Shown one piece after another: positions 1 through 10,766 of a DNA stretch of 64,000 bases. Made by a program: the position numbers and the translations under genes. Position 1 is the first letter of the stretch, and each line of letters begins with the position of its first letter. Source of the stretch: Trichopria drosophilae (lineage: Eukaryota; Arthropoda; Insecta; Hymenoptera; Diapriidae); contig CM059582.1 in the NCBI GenBank assembly GCA_030407085.1, positions 207,482,001 to 207,546,000 on the forward strand, written 5' to 3'. The notes under the pieces were generated by a model. That model searched no databases and was not told where the DNA came from. It worked only from the letters and a program-made list of their open reading frames with translations.

Positions 1-1130
1 TCTCGATACGGATACTGGCTACTGCTTATTTTGTACACAGAAAAAAAAGAAAAGTATGGCTTCATGTAAGGTATTCTATAGTGCCATAGATGGCACCTTG
101 ATACTTTAGTTGGCCAAAACAGCCAGCCAGTTTCGCATATATGATCTTTCTGGCATGTAAACTCATATTGGTTAACAAATCAATTATAATCAGTAATATT
201 AAAGCCACTCTAAGACATATGTGTTATTAAAGTACACTGAACAAATATTTAGTCACGTTTATCCAAAAATACATCCAAAGTCTCATAGAATTACTACTGT
301 AGTTAATTTCAAATACGAGACATTCCACGTGAGGAATATCAGTCAAGTCTCAGAAATTGATCTTTACTGATGTGTAAAATTACATCACTTTCTCAGACAT
401 GACTGATATTCCTCACGTGGAATGCCACATATTTCAAGACATCATATCATAATCGCTCGGATTCCCGAATGAGACTTTCGATAAACAACATCTCAGAAAC
501 TGAACAAAAAGTTATTCAGACTTTGGGAGCACCCCAATCGCCTCTAGGTGAAATCACTTGAATTTTCTATTAAGCTAGTTCACTGCCCAGTTTCACTATA
601 AGTTTAACGTGGGAAAAATGTAAACTGGATAGAAACTAGTCAAAAACTGGATTCATTTTCTACTTGGCTATTGGCTGTGCCAATTAATGGTGGTCTGTTG
701 CCTCAACAAACGCAAAATAGTAAACTTTACCAGTACAAACAAAGTGGTTCGACTAACCAAAAAAAAAATTGTAAACCAAACTACTACTTTTACCGAGTTA
801 GTCTTCCTACTTACAGCTTTGCAGCTATATGGTAAATGAATTATAATTGTTATGTACATGTTATATGACATTTTTTCGCGTTCAAAGCATAAGACAAAAT
901 AGCAGGTTTGTTCACACCTCGCGTATACACTGCAAAATCATTTTGAACTTGAAAAAATTCCAGTCAACTAAGAAATTCCTCAAATTTCTATTCTAAATGA
1001 CACAAAATATTCAAAACGTCCTGAATACCTAAAAAAATAAAAACTGAATGATTAGATTTTTCCCACGGAAAAATCGTATATAAAACTTCAAGACCTCTAA
1101 ATCTAATATGTATATATATATATACATATA
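1..1130. other. Non-coding flank, AT-rich
   Basis: I see no gene here. Short open frames on both strands lack codon bias or recognisable motifs. The only structure is the perfect inverted repeat at 321-424, listed separately. A (TA)n-rich run just before 1131 abuts the left end of the first transposon. Confidence 0.5.
321..424. repeat. 25-bp perfect inverted repeat (hairpin or small MITE)
   Basis: Positions 321-345 (starting CATTCCACGTGAGG) are the exact reverse complement of 400-424, with a 54-bp loop. The match continues imperfectly inward. The loop holds a near-palindrome GATGTGTAAAATTACATC. It could be a small foldback MITE or an orphan TIR pair; no coding content. Confidence 0.7.
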
Positions 1131-1172
1131 TAGAAAACAGACCATACTAAATTGGAATGGAGTTCTTGTGTA

Positions 1173-1497
1173 TGTATCTGCCACTGTGCTTGCAATTTCC
1201 AAGAAAAGGAAACAAATTTCAGCTATGATCTACGTAAAGAAAAATGTATGCTTCAAACGGATATTTCCTTTTTGAACTTTTCCTTTTCCGGGCGCGATAA
1301 TGTATATGGGGCATTCCACGTCAACCGTGCAACAGCACTGTGCAAAATTCATTTGCAGATAACAAATTTTGCTTGGACTTAAAATTTAGCTTAATATATC
1401 TACTTTCGTTTATCGAGTATTTTTCGAAAATGGCGGATACATTATCGCGTCCGGAAAAACACCTGAAATTTGTTTCCTTTTCTTGTAAATTGCATAC
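1173..1497. repeat. Palindromic insertion in the left TIR
   Basis: This segment is absent from the right TIR. It has its own inverted repeats: GCAATTTCCAAGAAAAGG near 1193 pairs with the complement near 1470-1490, and TTTTCCGGGCGCGATAATG near 1282 pairs with 1436-1456. It is best read as a foldback MITE that inserted into the transposon end. The alternative, a deletion from the right arm, cannot be excluded from one copy. Confidence 0.6.
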
Positions 1498-1783
1498 TAG
1501 GGTGGATCGAAAAAACGTTTTTTTCTCTGATCAAATTCTAATAGCGCGGAAAAGTTGCTCATTCATACTAAAAATACGTGTCCGAAAGCTGGATTTGATT
1601 GGACAATATCTTCTGTCTCAAACCTGAGCACAAGTATTCGGAATTTCGAACTGAATTACTGTATATGTATATTTACGATTGCAGCAATGAGTATAGTTTC
1701 ATATTATATATAGCGCAACATTCATTACATTACTCTAAAACTGTAATGTGTACCCTAATATAATACCAAAGTCCGCAGGTTGA

Positions 1784-1816
1784 TATATAAAGAAAGCTGA
1801 AATCAGTCGTTCATTT
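1784..1816 (+). promoter_or_regulatory. Possible TATA box and initiator of the transposase gene
   Basis: TATATAA lies at 1784-1790 and an arthropod-type initiator TCATTT at 1811-1816, about 29 bp apart, the usual TATA-to-start distance. The pair sits just inside the left TIR and upstream of the transposase frame. In an AT-rich region this could be chance. Confidence 0.3.
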
Positions 1817-2282
1817 GTGTATACGCTTCTTGTCGTATGCATATTGTTGTGTTGCTCTTATTTGTCATAACATTATGTCTCATGCTTTCGTTAGCATAGT
1901 TTAACAATTGCTACATATTAGAACCAACAGTATTGTTTTAAAACCTCAAGTAGATACGTAGGTAATACATACCTTGTTATTTAGTACTAAGGTTTCCTCA
2001 ATCAACGTCGTTCACAGTGGTATTTTGATTATCTTGAATTCGACGATTTCACCAGATTTATGTGATTACACATTTCATATTTCATTCATTTCTGTTTTCG
2101 GGTGTTTTGTTCTTTCTCCAGTATTAGAAATCATATATAATAGTATTATAAATCATTATTCATATTTCATCTTCCTCTCCACAATGTCAGTCTGAAAGTT
2201 TTCTTCACGACAGGCAGTCACTTGTCCAATCTTCGGTATTCCAAAAGATTTTCTAGAAACCGAACTGCCTACATACGAAGAT

Positions 2283-4457
2283 GTGATACGATGTTGTTTT
2301 GAGGTACGGCGATCTATGGGATTAGAAAGTGGTGTAAAAAAAGAACCAACATTTGCTGCCATTGCAGATGTTGTGTCTGGAAAAATTGAAGCCTTATACG
2401 AAAAGGCATTGATCCCAACAGTATCACATACTCGTGTAATCCAAATGTTAAATGCGTATCACACAAAATACGTGAAGTTAAAGAATGAACTTAGGCAACT
2501 TGAAAGATATCCAGAATTGCAAAGAAAGGTTGACGAGTTCAAGACTGCAGCCCGCAAGCTTTTCGATCTTGCGTCTTGCAAATGCTCGGATTTTAACATT
2601 TGCAAATGTCCTAAAGATAAAAAGGTCCCTGTTTTCGAACGTACGTTTCTTCTTGACCAACGAGGTCCTAGAAAATTGCAAATCGGCCGTGTAGATGTAC
2701 AGGAATCGAAAAAGCTGATAGAGAAGTTAGAGCGTAAATTACAAATACAAAGAAGAGAGAAGTCGCAAATGCAGGAAGAAATTCCCTGTGCCTCTTCCAC
2801 ACCCAATTTGCCTATGACATACAGTCTTTCAGAAAATGATAGCGACAATGACAATAGCTCAGAGTTATACAAACCACCAAAACGCTACAAGCCCAACGAA
2901 CATACGCAAATGAGAATAAATTTAAAAGAAACTGTTCTCACAGCTCAACGTTTTGGCGTCAGTGACAGAGCAGCAGCAGCAATCGTTACATCTGCATATA
3001 AAGATGCAGGACTGATAGATGTTGATAAACCGACAATGGTCACTGACAAAAACAAAATCAGACGCGACAAATTCAAAGTAGGTAAGGGTTTATATTTTAG
3101 ATCAAAAAATGATGGACATATAACAGGTCTATATTTTGACGGTGGCAAAGACAGCACCTTAGCTCAAATCAAAGAAGGTGCAAAGTATTACAGACGTACA
3201 ATAACAGAGGAGCATATCTCCCTTGTAGCAGAGCCAAATTCTTCGTATGTAGGTCATGTAACACCTCAGTCAGGAAGCGCTTTAGATGAATGCAATGCCA
3301 TTTACGAATATGCTTCGAAAGAATTTAGTGGTGGTCTGACAAAGCTTTTGGTTGTAGGTTGTGACGGGACTAACGTAAACACTGGTTGGACAGGGGGAGT
3401 AATCAGGAAGTTAGAAGAAAAGCTAGAGCGACCATTGCAATGGGTAGTATGCTTAATTCATTTCAACGAACTCCCATTTCGAAGTTTATTCGTAGCCATC
3501 GATGGTCCTAGTTATTCCCCAAATTCTTGCTCAGGGCCAATTGGTTCCAAATTGACAGATTGTGAAAAACTGCCGATTGTTAAATATAAAGCGATGAAAT
3601 GCGACCTTCCCGATTTTGATTCTGAAGGTCTAAGTAATGATCAAAGGTATTTACTTGATATATCCCGAGCAATTGCATTTGGTGTTTGTACCCATGACCT
3701 CCGTTGCCGAGACCCTGGTAAGATGAACAAGGCTCGTTGGCTTACCACTGCAAACCGGGTTTTAAGATTGTATGTTTCGACAAGAAAACCTTCTGCGAAA
3801 TTTCAACACATTGTCCGATATATATTGACAGTTTACGTTCCCATGTGGTTTAAGATCAGGAAGAATGACTCGATCAAGGATGGCTCCAGGCATCTCTTCG
3901 AGACCATACAACGATCGAGATATCTGCCATCCATGTACCGCCTCGTTATAGATCGATCGATTCAGCAAAATGCATTCTTTGCACTGCCCGAAAATATCCT
4001 TCTCAGCATGGTAACAGACATCAACTCAGATATACGCCAAGTTGCCCTTCAACGAATTTTGGAGTCAAGACAAAATGTTCGCATTAACTCATCTGGAGCG
4101 ATTCGACACAATGTTATACCGTCCATAAATTTTACGGCCACACATTATTCTCAAATGATTGACTGGCAAGCTTCAGCCTTGGTAGTAACGCCGCCTCCAC
4201 TTCTGAATCATATGTCTGATGAGGAACTCGTGCAAAAGTTATCAGGTGACGAATATGTAGATTGGGAATTTTGCAAGTACCCGTGCCACACAGTAGCTGT
4301 TGAACGGACAGTAAAATTGGTAACGGAGGCTGCAAGCAAAGTATGCGGCCAAGAAGCTCGAGATCGACACATAAGGTCGACTTTACAGTCTCGCAAATCT
4401 CTGCCTACTTTTGAAACAAAAGCCGATTATGTCCAAAACATAAGTTATAGAAATTGA
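2283..4457 (+). CDS. Transposase-like protein, unassigned superfamily (RNase H-like fold inferred)
   Basis: The frame of 724 codons is intact. It opens on GTG, but the same frame is open back to 2196 with no ATG, and a pyrimidine-rich tract ending CAG at 2211-2213 could be a splice acceptor. The first in-frame ATG is at 2316, so an upstream exon is likely. Residues 99-109 form a C-x-C-x5-C-x-C cluster. Candidate catalytic residues are D286 (LYFDGGKD), D361 (VVGCDGTNVNTG) and E674 (HTVAVERTVK). A CxxH (C390, H393) follows the second D and a KARW motif is at W486, an arrangement like the insertion domain of hAT-type transposases. Its position between inverted repeats supports a transposase. The family is familiar as multicopy 'uncharacterized protein' in insect genomes, but I cannot name a superfamily. 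Confidence 0.65.
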   Translation: MIRCCFEVRRSMGLESGVKKEPTFAAIADVVSGKIEALYEKALIPTVSHTRVIQMLNAYHTKYVKLKNELRQLERYPELQRKVDEFKTAARKLFDLASCKCSDFNICKCPKDKKVPVFERTFLLDQRGPRKLQIGRVDVQESKKLIEKLERKLQIQRREKSQMQEEIPCASSTPNLPMTYSLSENDSDNDNSSELYKPPKRYKPNEHTQMRINLKETVLTAQRFGVSDRAAAAIVTSAYKDAGLIDVDKPTMVTDKNKIRRDKFKVGKGLYFRSKNDGHITGLYFDGGKDSTLAQIKEGAKYYRRTITEEHISLVAEPNSSYVGHVTPQSGSALDECNAIYEYASKEFSGGLTKLLVVGCDGTNVNTGWTGGVIRKLEEKLERPLQWVVCLIHFNELPFRSLFVAIDGPSYSPNSCSGPIGSKLTDCEKLPIVKYKAMKCDLPDFDSEGLSNDQRYLLDISRAIAFGVCTHDLRCRDPGKMNKARWLTTANRVLRLYVSTRKPSAKFQHIVRYILTVYVPMWFKIRKNDSIKDGSRHLFETIQRSRYLPSMYRLVIDRSIQQNAFFALPENILLSMVTDINSDIRQVALQRILESRQNVRINSSGAIRHNVIPSINFTATHYSQMIDWQASALVVTPPPLLNHMSDEELVQKLSGDEYVDWEFCKYPCHTVAVERTVKLVTEAASKVCGQEARDRHIRSTLQSRKSLPTFETKADYVQNISYRN

Positions 4458-5078
4458 AATTTTACTTTACTTCTTAAAAAAATGTAAAATTAAAAAAAAA
4501 ATTTGTAATTAACAAAGAAAAAAAAGAGTCCAACATGGTTGGGTGGTTGGGTAGGGCTCGGGTGGAACCTGAAGTGTAGCTACCTCCACGCGGTAGGTTC
4601 TGGGAAGCTTTTTATTCAATAAGCGAGCGAAGAGCGACACATTTTCTTCTAAAACTAATAAGCATTGTCGGTGACGATTGTTTTGAAAAAACTAGATTAG
4701 TGTCAGTCATTTTTCATCTACAGAATCACATGTAGGTTTTTTTTTTTGGTTTATGGTATTATTGTAGGATACAAATTCAAACTTTAGAGTGATGTAATGA
4801 ATGTTGCAGTAATAATAATATATAAAAATGCATAAAACTATGCTTATGGTCGTGATGGTAAATAAATAGCATTTTTTAATAAAATTTCGAATATTTAAGC
4901 TCAGGTTTGAGACAGAAGATATTGTTCGATCTAATCCAGCTTTCTCATACGTATTCTTGGTATAAATGAGCAACTTTTCCGAGCTATTACATTATGATCA
5001 GAGGAAGAAACGTTTTTTCAATCCACCCTAATGCATACACAAGAACTCCATTCCAATTCAGTATAGCCTGTTTTCTAT

Positions 5079-5889
5079 TAACTTTGCAACACGAGTGTAG
5101 GATTTTTGAATAAATTGCATGTATACCCCGTTCGAACTGCAATAATATTGGACATTAAGTTGAATAAGTTCGTGCGCGACTTTTCAGTTTTTTTGTAATT
5201 CATATTTATATAAGCATATGAATAAACTAATGATGAGTATACTACCTTCAAATAATAAGGAGAGACTGATTAGGAAAATTTGCATATTTGAAAAGAGTAT
5301 CCTAGTGCTTAGCTACTTAGTTTGCTTATTAGACACTGTAATGTTATGAACGTAGTATAGAATACTTATTTATCTATCTAAATTTTGTTGTTTTCCAGTT
5401 GAAAGGAATGTGAAAATAACAAATGTGAGTTATTAAATACAAGATCAGTTTTATTTCAAATAATTTTATTTACTATTTCAATGTATTAATGTAAAAAATC
5501 AATATAAAACGAAAACTCTAACGAATTTTTATGCTTTTGCATAGAAGTAGTTTATAAGTATCCTAAAATCGATTTAAAACACAAAATTTGATGTGAAAAC
5601 GTTGACATATGAAATGTTAATTATCAAAATATTTTTCTAATTCTTAAAATCATATGAAACAGTAGTACGTAAATATGTAAATACATTCCTGAAATAAAGT
5701 ATTTTGTCACTTTTAGATGTTGTTTCATTGCAGTACTATATTTACATTTCCCGATCAGTCCTTACCGAGCTATATCCCATTTTGAAGATTTTGAAGAACA
5801 TTTTTGAAATACTTACATGTTAAAGAAATATTTACATATGGACATTAATTTCGTCCTAAAGAGCGACCACAAATATATTGTCTGCTTTT
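5079..5889. other. AT-rich non-coding stretch
   Basis: I see no gene, repeat or signal that I can support here. Confidence 0.4.
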
Positions 5890-7030
5890 TGTACGTCGAT
5901 TATGTATCAAAACCTACGCCAAGCATTACCTTATAGGACGACGCTAAACATGAACAAATGTAAACTCAGCATGGGTCCACTTTTTTGAGATACACTCTAA
6001 AACTGTTGGAGTCAATTTTGAGCTCATAGGAGTAGAAAATAGGATGGGCTGGGTTCGACTCTATTTCAGTTCTTTGGGCTAAAATCGTGAAATATACTTT
6101 CTAATAACTACAAGATACATGGAAAAAAGAACGTAACTATTGTACAGGCCGTACTGGCTAATGAGTGGCCGACTTTTTTATTTCAACTGGCTATGACATA
6201 GTCAAAATTGAGGAGTTTGCAGCGAATAAAAAATAAATTGATTATAAGAGTTTTTCTGCGTCTAATACAGAAATATGAAATAATACCTCAATGAACAATA
6301 AAATTATTAATTTTTTTCTACGCAACTGCAAAATATACGTTCAGGTGCTTTGTTTATTGAGTGAATGTCGAGCATCCGAAAACTTTCAGCGAGAAAGTTA
6401 TTCAATAAGGTATGAACAAAGTGTCTGAAAAAAAATTGTATATTATGTAACATGATCGTCGACTTGCGCGAATTTTGTCACGCGAGCGAAGCGAGGAATC
6501 GATATTTCGCCCGTGTTGCATACGATACTTTTTAATAAGACAGGTGTTTATTGAGATACATTATCTGTTATTTCTTCATTAGACTCGGGGATCTCTAATG
6601 ATCAATTTCTTTTTTTATTCGTTTCAAAATTCTCAACATTAACTATATATTGTTGTGAGTTGCAATTAATGAGCCAGTCACGAAGTAACCATCACTGTTT
6701 ATACAGTATTCAATCGTGTTTCTTTCTTTACGTGTATATTGGCGCAATGAAAAAGTATGTTTTACTCCAGAAAACTCAAGTGTAGTCGAACCCGCCCTAC
6801 ACCTATATTCTCCAAATTTACTCCAACGATTCAGAGTGAAATTTTGCTACTTTTAATGACGTATGACCGTTGTCACTTTTGTTTTTTTCTTGTGTTTTAT
6901 CTGTTAATACCGCAAAAAAATGACCGATGCTCAACTCCATACTTTTTTACGTTTAACGACATGCCACAATGAAGCGTTTGCCTAAGATTACGATACGAAA
7001 ATCATGGTACCAAAAAACGCTACTTTTTGG
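5890..7030. repeat. Foldback element A
   Basis: The left arm (about 5890-6110) and right arm (about 6730-7030) are diverged inverted repeats. The clearest match is the stretch containing GTTGGAGT and GGGTTCGACT at 6004-6062, complementary to 6780-6832 (AGTCGAACCC and ACTCCAAC). The loop is AT-rich with no coding sequence. It looks like an old palindromic non-autonomous DNA element. Confidence 0.55.
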
Positions 7031-7179
7031 GGTTCCCCTTTGGTGTGAAAGCTTGTACACACAGATAAATTGTCTTCGAAAAGTCACTTTCTGGGACTTT
7101 CATTATGCCATAATTGGCCATTAAATCTGGTGCAATTTATTACTCATTTTATTTTCTATTATCAGTACTGTTAATATTT

Positions 7180-8430
7180 TTAAAATGTTTACCAAAGGAC
7201 TCCGCCAAATTCTCGTGGAATTTCGCCGAAACAATTTCATAAGGATTTTGCGGGGACCTTTAAAAAAAATTAGTAAACCTTCGGAAGTTACACGTGTTCG
7301 AAATCGAAAAATCGACAACGTGCTTTCGATGTATTTTTGCCTCCTGAAAACGAATATGGCAATAAAAATTGGCGCTCGGCAATGTCCGGGCCGCTATCTT
7401 GAAAAAACAGCCAAAAAACGTGTTTTTTTCTAGTTTTTTTGCATTTAATTTAAAAAATACGAACCGCACGAAAAAATGTAGAGCATGAAATTTTTTACAA
7501 AAAAGGTGGTATGCATTTTTATCGAAATCGCAAAGGGAAGCCCGTAAAACAGTGATGAAAGTAAGTAGTCATACACTTGTGCTCCTTTAGCTGAGTTTCT
7601 CGATAATGAAGTGGATTTCAGTTTCCCTTATATGCGAGCGCCTTGACGCGACCAAAAATCATGGGTGGTAATCAGAACGTATTTTCTGCAGTTGGAAGGA
7701 AATACGTCGGTAACAGACACCAATTGTCACTTAGGTTTAGCTATCACCCGTACCAGCGTGGTTGGAGATTAGGTTAGTATATAGATGGGGGTCTGGTGGG
7801 CGGAGCCCCCCCAGAACGCTGGCACCGCCAAGGTGAACGCATTACCGCTAGAATACAAAATGGAGTACGGGCACCTCCATTTTCGAATTCCAAATATTAT
7901 GCGTCCACCTAGGAGGTGCCTGCGCTCCCAGACCCCGCTTTTTATACTAATCTAACCTCCAACAAAAAATCATAGGTGATAATCGAATCCTATTTCCTGC
8001 AGTTCAAAAGGAAATTCTATTCATCGCTCATTTGCCGGTTTTCTGTTGATATTACGAAGAAAATGCATAGCACCTTTTTTGTAGAGAATTTCATGCTCTA
8101 CATTTTTTGTTTGCAACATTTTTTCGTGCGGTTCGTATTTTTTAAATTAAATGCAAAAAAACTAGAAAAAAAAACGTTTTTTTGGCTGTTTTTTCAAGAT
8201 AGCGGCCCGGACATTGCCGAGCGCCAATTTTTATTGCCATATTCGTTTTCAGGAGGCAAAAATACATCGAAAACACGTTGTCGATTTTTCGATTTCGAAC
8301 ACGTGTAACACGAAGGTTTACCAAAAAATTAATTTTTTTGCATTATGAAAGCCTTTATCGAAATTACCATGCGAGATGATTTTTTGAGAGAATTTTCAAG
8401 ACAATTTTTCGCAGTGTACATTTTTTCGTA
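7180..8430. repeat. Foldback element B, long inverted repeat
   Basis: Arms 7180-7500 and about 8085-8430 are inverted copies. The inner 230 bp is very similar, including TTCGAAATCGAAAAATCGAC, GGCGCTCGGCAATGTCCGGG and ACGAACCGCACGAAAAAATG against their complements. The loop also has a diverged direct repeat (7655-7705 and 7962-8010, sharing TTTCTGCAGTT or TTCCTGCAGTT) flanking a nested MITE. No coding potential. Confidence 0.75.
7761..7963. mobile_element. GC-rich MITE, copy 1, nested in foldback B
   Basis: The left end GTTGGAGATTAGGTTAGTAT is inverted at the right end (7940-7963, complement GTTGGAGGTTAGATTAGTAT), followed inward by a GGGGTCTG tract on both sides. The body is C/G-rich, unlike its surroundings. 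A second copy lies at 9098-9364. Confidence 0.65.
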
Positions 8431-8559
8431 TTTACGGAAAGAAATACATACAGATTTACTTACCTGCATATAATGATAGAACTTAACATTGCTCTTATTG
8501 CTGTAATCAGCTATATATTCCTGCCTCAGAAACTTAGCGGATAAGGAAAATCAGTACTT

Positions 8560-9720
8560 AAAAGAACTGCAGGTAGATCTTCGGAAAGATTCGGCCACTT
8601 CAAACAAAAAAAAATTCCAACGTATTTTGAGCTGCTGAATCGGAATTTCACAAAAGAAATTGTCGATCGTCCATAATTCTGAAGAAAACCGTAACAAAAG
8701 GCTTTTTTGTCAGTTTTATGCATTTATCTCAAAAACTACGAGTCTGATCGAAAAATGAAGAGCGGAAAATTCTTTACAAAATAAATCTGAGGCCTTTTCT
8801 TAAACACTTAACAGTAAGTTCACAAATGAACGCTGAACGTGAGATTAATCGGCAAAGTCGGCAAATTTATCCTATAATTTATAGCTCTTCTTACCTCCTT
8901 TGGGAGTTCTGAATGTCGTGATCTTTGTGACTACTTCGCGATCTCCGTAAAGAAATATTATTTCAATTGGTATATTGGAGGACGGTCGAGGCATATTGTT
9001 GCATTCTATTACTATTACTATAATATATCAAATAACAACGTCGAGGCGAGGGTCTCAAATTTTTCATGGGTTCCAGTTCTGGACACCCTGGTATGTTTAG
9101 AGGTTAGCCTAGTTTAACAATGCAACCCCCCCGCCCCTCAGCACGCTCACTCCCTTATGATCACGCGTAGGTTGGGTGTCCTATTTGTGTGAAGAGATTA
9201 CAATTTCTATTTTTGTACTCGCCTAACCTATAAGCACAAAATATTTGGGTTCCGTCAGGCAAATACCCCACTCCACATATTCTTGAACCTGGGAAGCGTG
9301 CGTGCTGGGGGGAGGGGGAGGAGCCCCCAAAACCCCCTGTTTTTATACTAGATTAGCCTCCAATCATACTGATGTGCCCAAAACTCCAACCCACGAAGAA
9401 TTAAATTTCCTTCAATAAACGCAATGTCCCGGAAGGTTCTAAGACATTAAAAACGAAAAATAGAGTAATGTCACGTTCATCTCTCTTTTAAGGACTTGCA
9501 TATAACCTTTTTTGTCTACAATTTTCCACTTTCAGTTTTAATTCGAAATATTTTTTCATCAGGCTCGTAGTCTTTTTGATGTTTTTTTTTCGAAATAGCG
9601 TCAAGGGTATTGCTGAGCGACAATTCTTTTATGACATTCAGATTCAGCAGCTCAAAATAAAAACAAAAATATGTTGGACCTTTTTTATGAGGTGGCCGAA
9701 TCTTTGCGAAGATTTACCGA
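8560..9720. repeat. Foldback element C
   Basis: Arms 8560-8790 and about 9480-9720 are inverted and diverged. Shared blocks include AAGATTCGGCCAC, TTTTGAGCTGCTGAATC and the ACTACGAGTCTGAT / ACTACGAGCCTGAT region. The arm sequence is related to foldback B and to the arms at 27685 and 29545, so these form one family. No open frame. Confidence 0.6.
9098..9364. mobile_element. GC-rich MITE, copy 2, nested in foldback C
   Basis: It begins AGAGGTTAGCCTAGTTTAAC and ends with the inverted TTTTTATACTAGATTAGCCT, the same terminal sequence as the copy at 7761-7963. Inside are C- and G-runs in inverted order (CCCCCCCGCCCC; GGGGGGAGGGGGAGG). Confidence 0.6.
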
Positions 9721-10080
9721 ACTGTATAATGGAGGCATTATAATAACCGCGATTTTCAACATGAATCTGCCTTCCAGTTTTATCACTTGCAACGTATTTT
9801 TTTCGTGTAACTGGTCGTTTCACGATTCTCAATTTGCATTCAATCAGCTTTGGATTTCACAAGCTAATCGATTTCATGCCAAATACCCACTTAAAAATTT
9901 TGTCCGATCTAATGAAATCCAACCCTTTTGGTTTATATAAGGATTAATAAATATTCAAGTGAAATACCCCAAGACCTTATTATCGAATATATTTCGATTG
10001 CTTCGTTGCGTAGCGACGAGAAAGTGAAAAATCTTATCCCGATCATTGGTAAGCAGGGAACTTGAGAGAAATACTGTACA
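9721..10080. other. Non-coding stretch
   Basis: I see nothing recognisable between foldback C and the repeated element that follows. Confidence 0.4.
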
Positions 10081-10350
10081 CGCTCGATATAAGAACTACA
10101 TCCGTTCCGAGCTTCCCCGCCAAGCGCCGATATAAGAACCATTGGAGGGGAATTAATGATTCCCCTTCTCTTGTATATGTTATGTATTTATAGGTGGACT
10201 CGACGGAATGCGTGGAACGGTTCATATCAGCAAAAAGTGTATGGAGGGGATACATCTCGAATGTTCATAGGCACTGTAATGATCAAAAAAGTGTTCTTAT
10301 ACCGATCGGTTCTTATAGCGATGGTTCTTATATCGAGCGCCTATTGTATA
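10081..10350. repeat. Small element with repeated CGATATAAGAAC motif
   Basis: The motif CGATATAAGAAC occurs on the plus strand near 10085 and 10129. Related complements (GGTTCTTATANCGA) lie at about 10300-10345. The arms GCGCCGATATAAGAACCATT and its near-complement ending at 10344 form an inverted repeat. This arrangement of subterminal repeats fits a MITE; no coding sequence. Confidence 0.5.
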
Positions 10351-10541
10351 CTATCAATTTCGAAGGTCGAGGTATATTCGGAGGATTATTTTTCATATCG
10401 TGATTTCGGCATCGACGTCCGATATTTGCAACCTTGAGCCAACTTCACATTATAAATCGATCCCTTTTTCATCTATCCTTTTTAAAAATGTTTGTCAAAT
10501 GGATGGAAGTTAATCGACGTGCTAGAGTGGCATTATAGGTT

Positions 10542-10766
10542 GGTACTCTCTAAATTTCTTGGAGTGAGAATTCACTCTTTAATTAGTGAAAACCGAGCAA
10601 CTCTCAAGAAAGAGTGAATATTCAACTCCACAAGAGTGGAAAGTCACTCTTGTTACATTGAAATTTCACTCTTGAAGAGTCGAATACTTACTCTTTCACG
10701 AGAGTTGCTCGGTTTTCACTAATCAAAGAATGAATTCTCACTCCAAGAAATTTAGAGAGTAATACC
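10542..10766. mobile_element. Near-perfect palindromic MITE, about 225 bp
   Basis: The two halves are inverted copies over almost their full length, from GGTACTCTCTAAATTTCTTG through AGTGAAAACCGAGCAACTCT to a CACTCTTG centre. The body is dense in ACTCTT/AAGAGT repeats. It can form a long hairpin. No target duplication is certain. Confidence 0.8.

Larger units (their letters stand above)
1131..5078 (+). mobile_element. DNA transposon with about 330-bp TIRs and a 724-aa transposase-like gene
   Basis: The two ends are imperfect inverted repeats. The left arm (1131-1775) and right arm (about 4748-5078) share, outermost inward, AGAAAACAG, AATTGGAATGGAGTTCTTG, GGTGGAT, GAAAAGTTGCTCAT and ATATCTTCTGTCTCAAACCT. 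The left arm is longer because it holds a 325-bp insertion (1173-1497). The single large open frame between the arms encodes an RNase H-like transposase candidate. Target-site duplication is not clear; both ends lie in AT-rich sequence, so the termini may be off by a few bases. The intact frame suggests a fairly recent copy, although arm divergence shows some age. Superfamily not assigned. Confidence 0.75.

Noticed and set aside
2459..2872. Minus-strand open frames opposite the transposase gene
   Set aside because: They overlap the 724-codon frame, have no homology that I recognise, and mirror its codon pattern.
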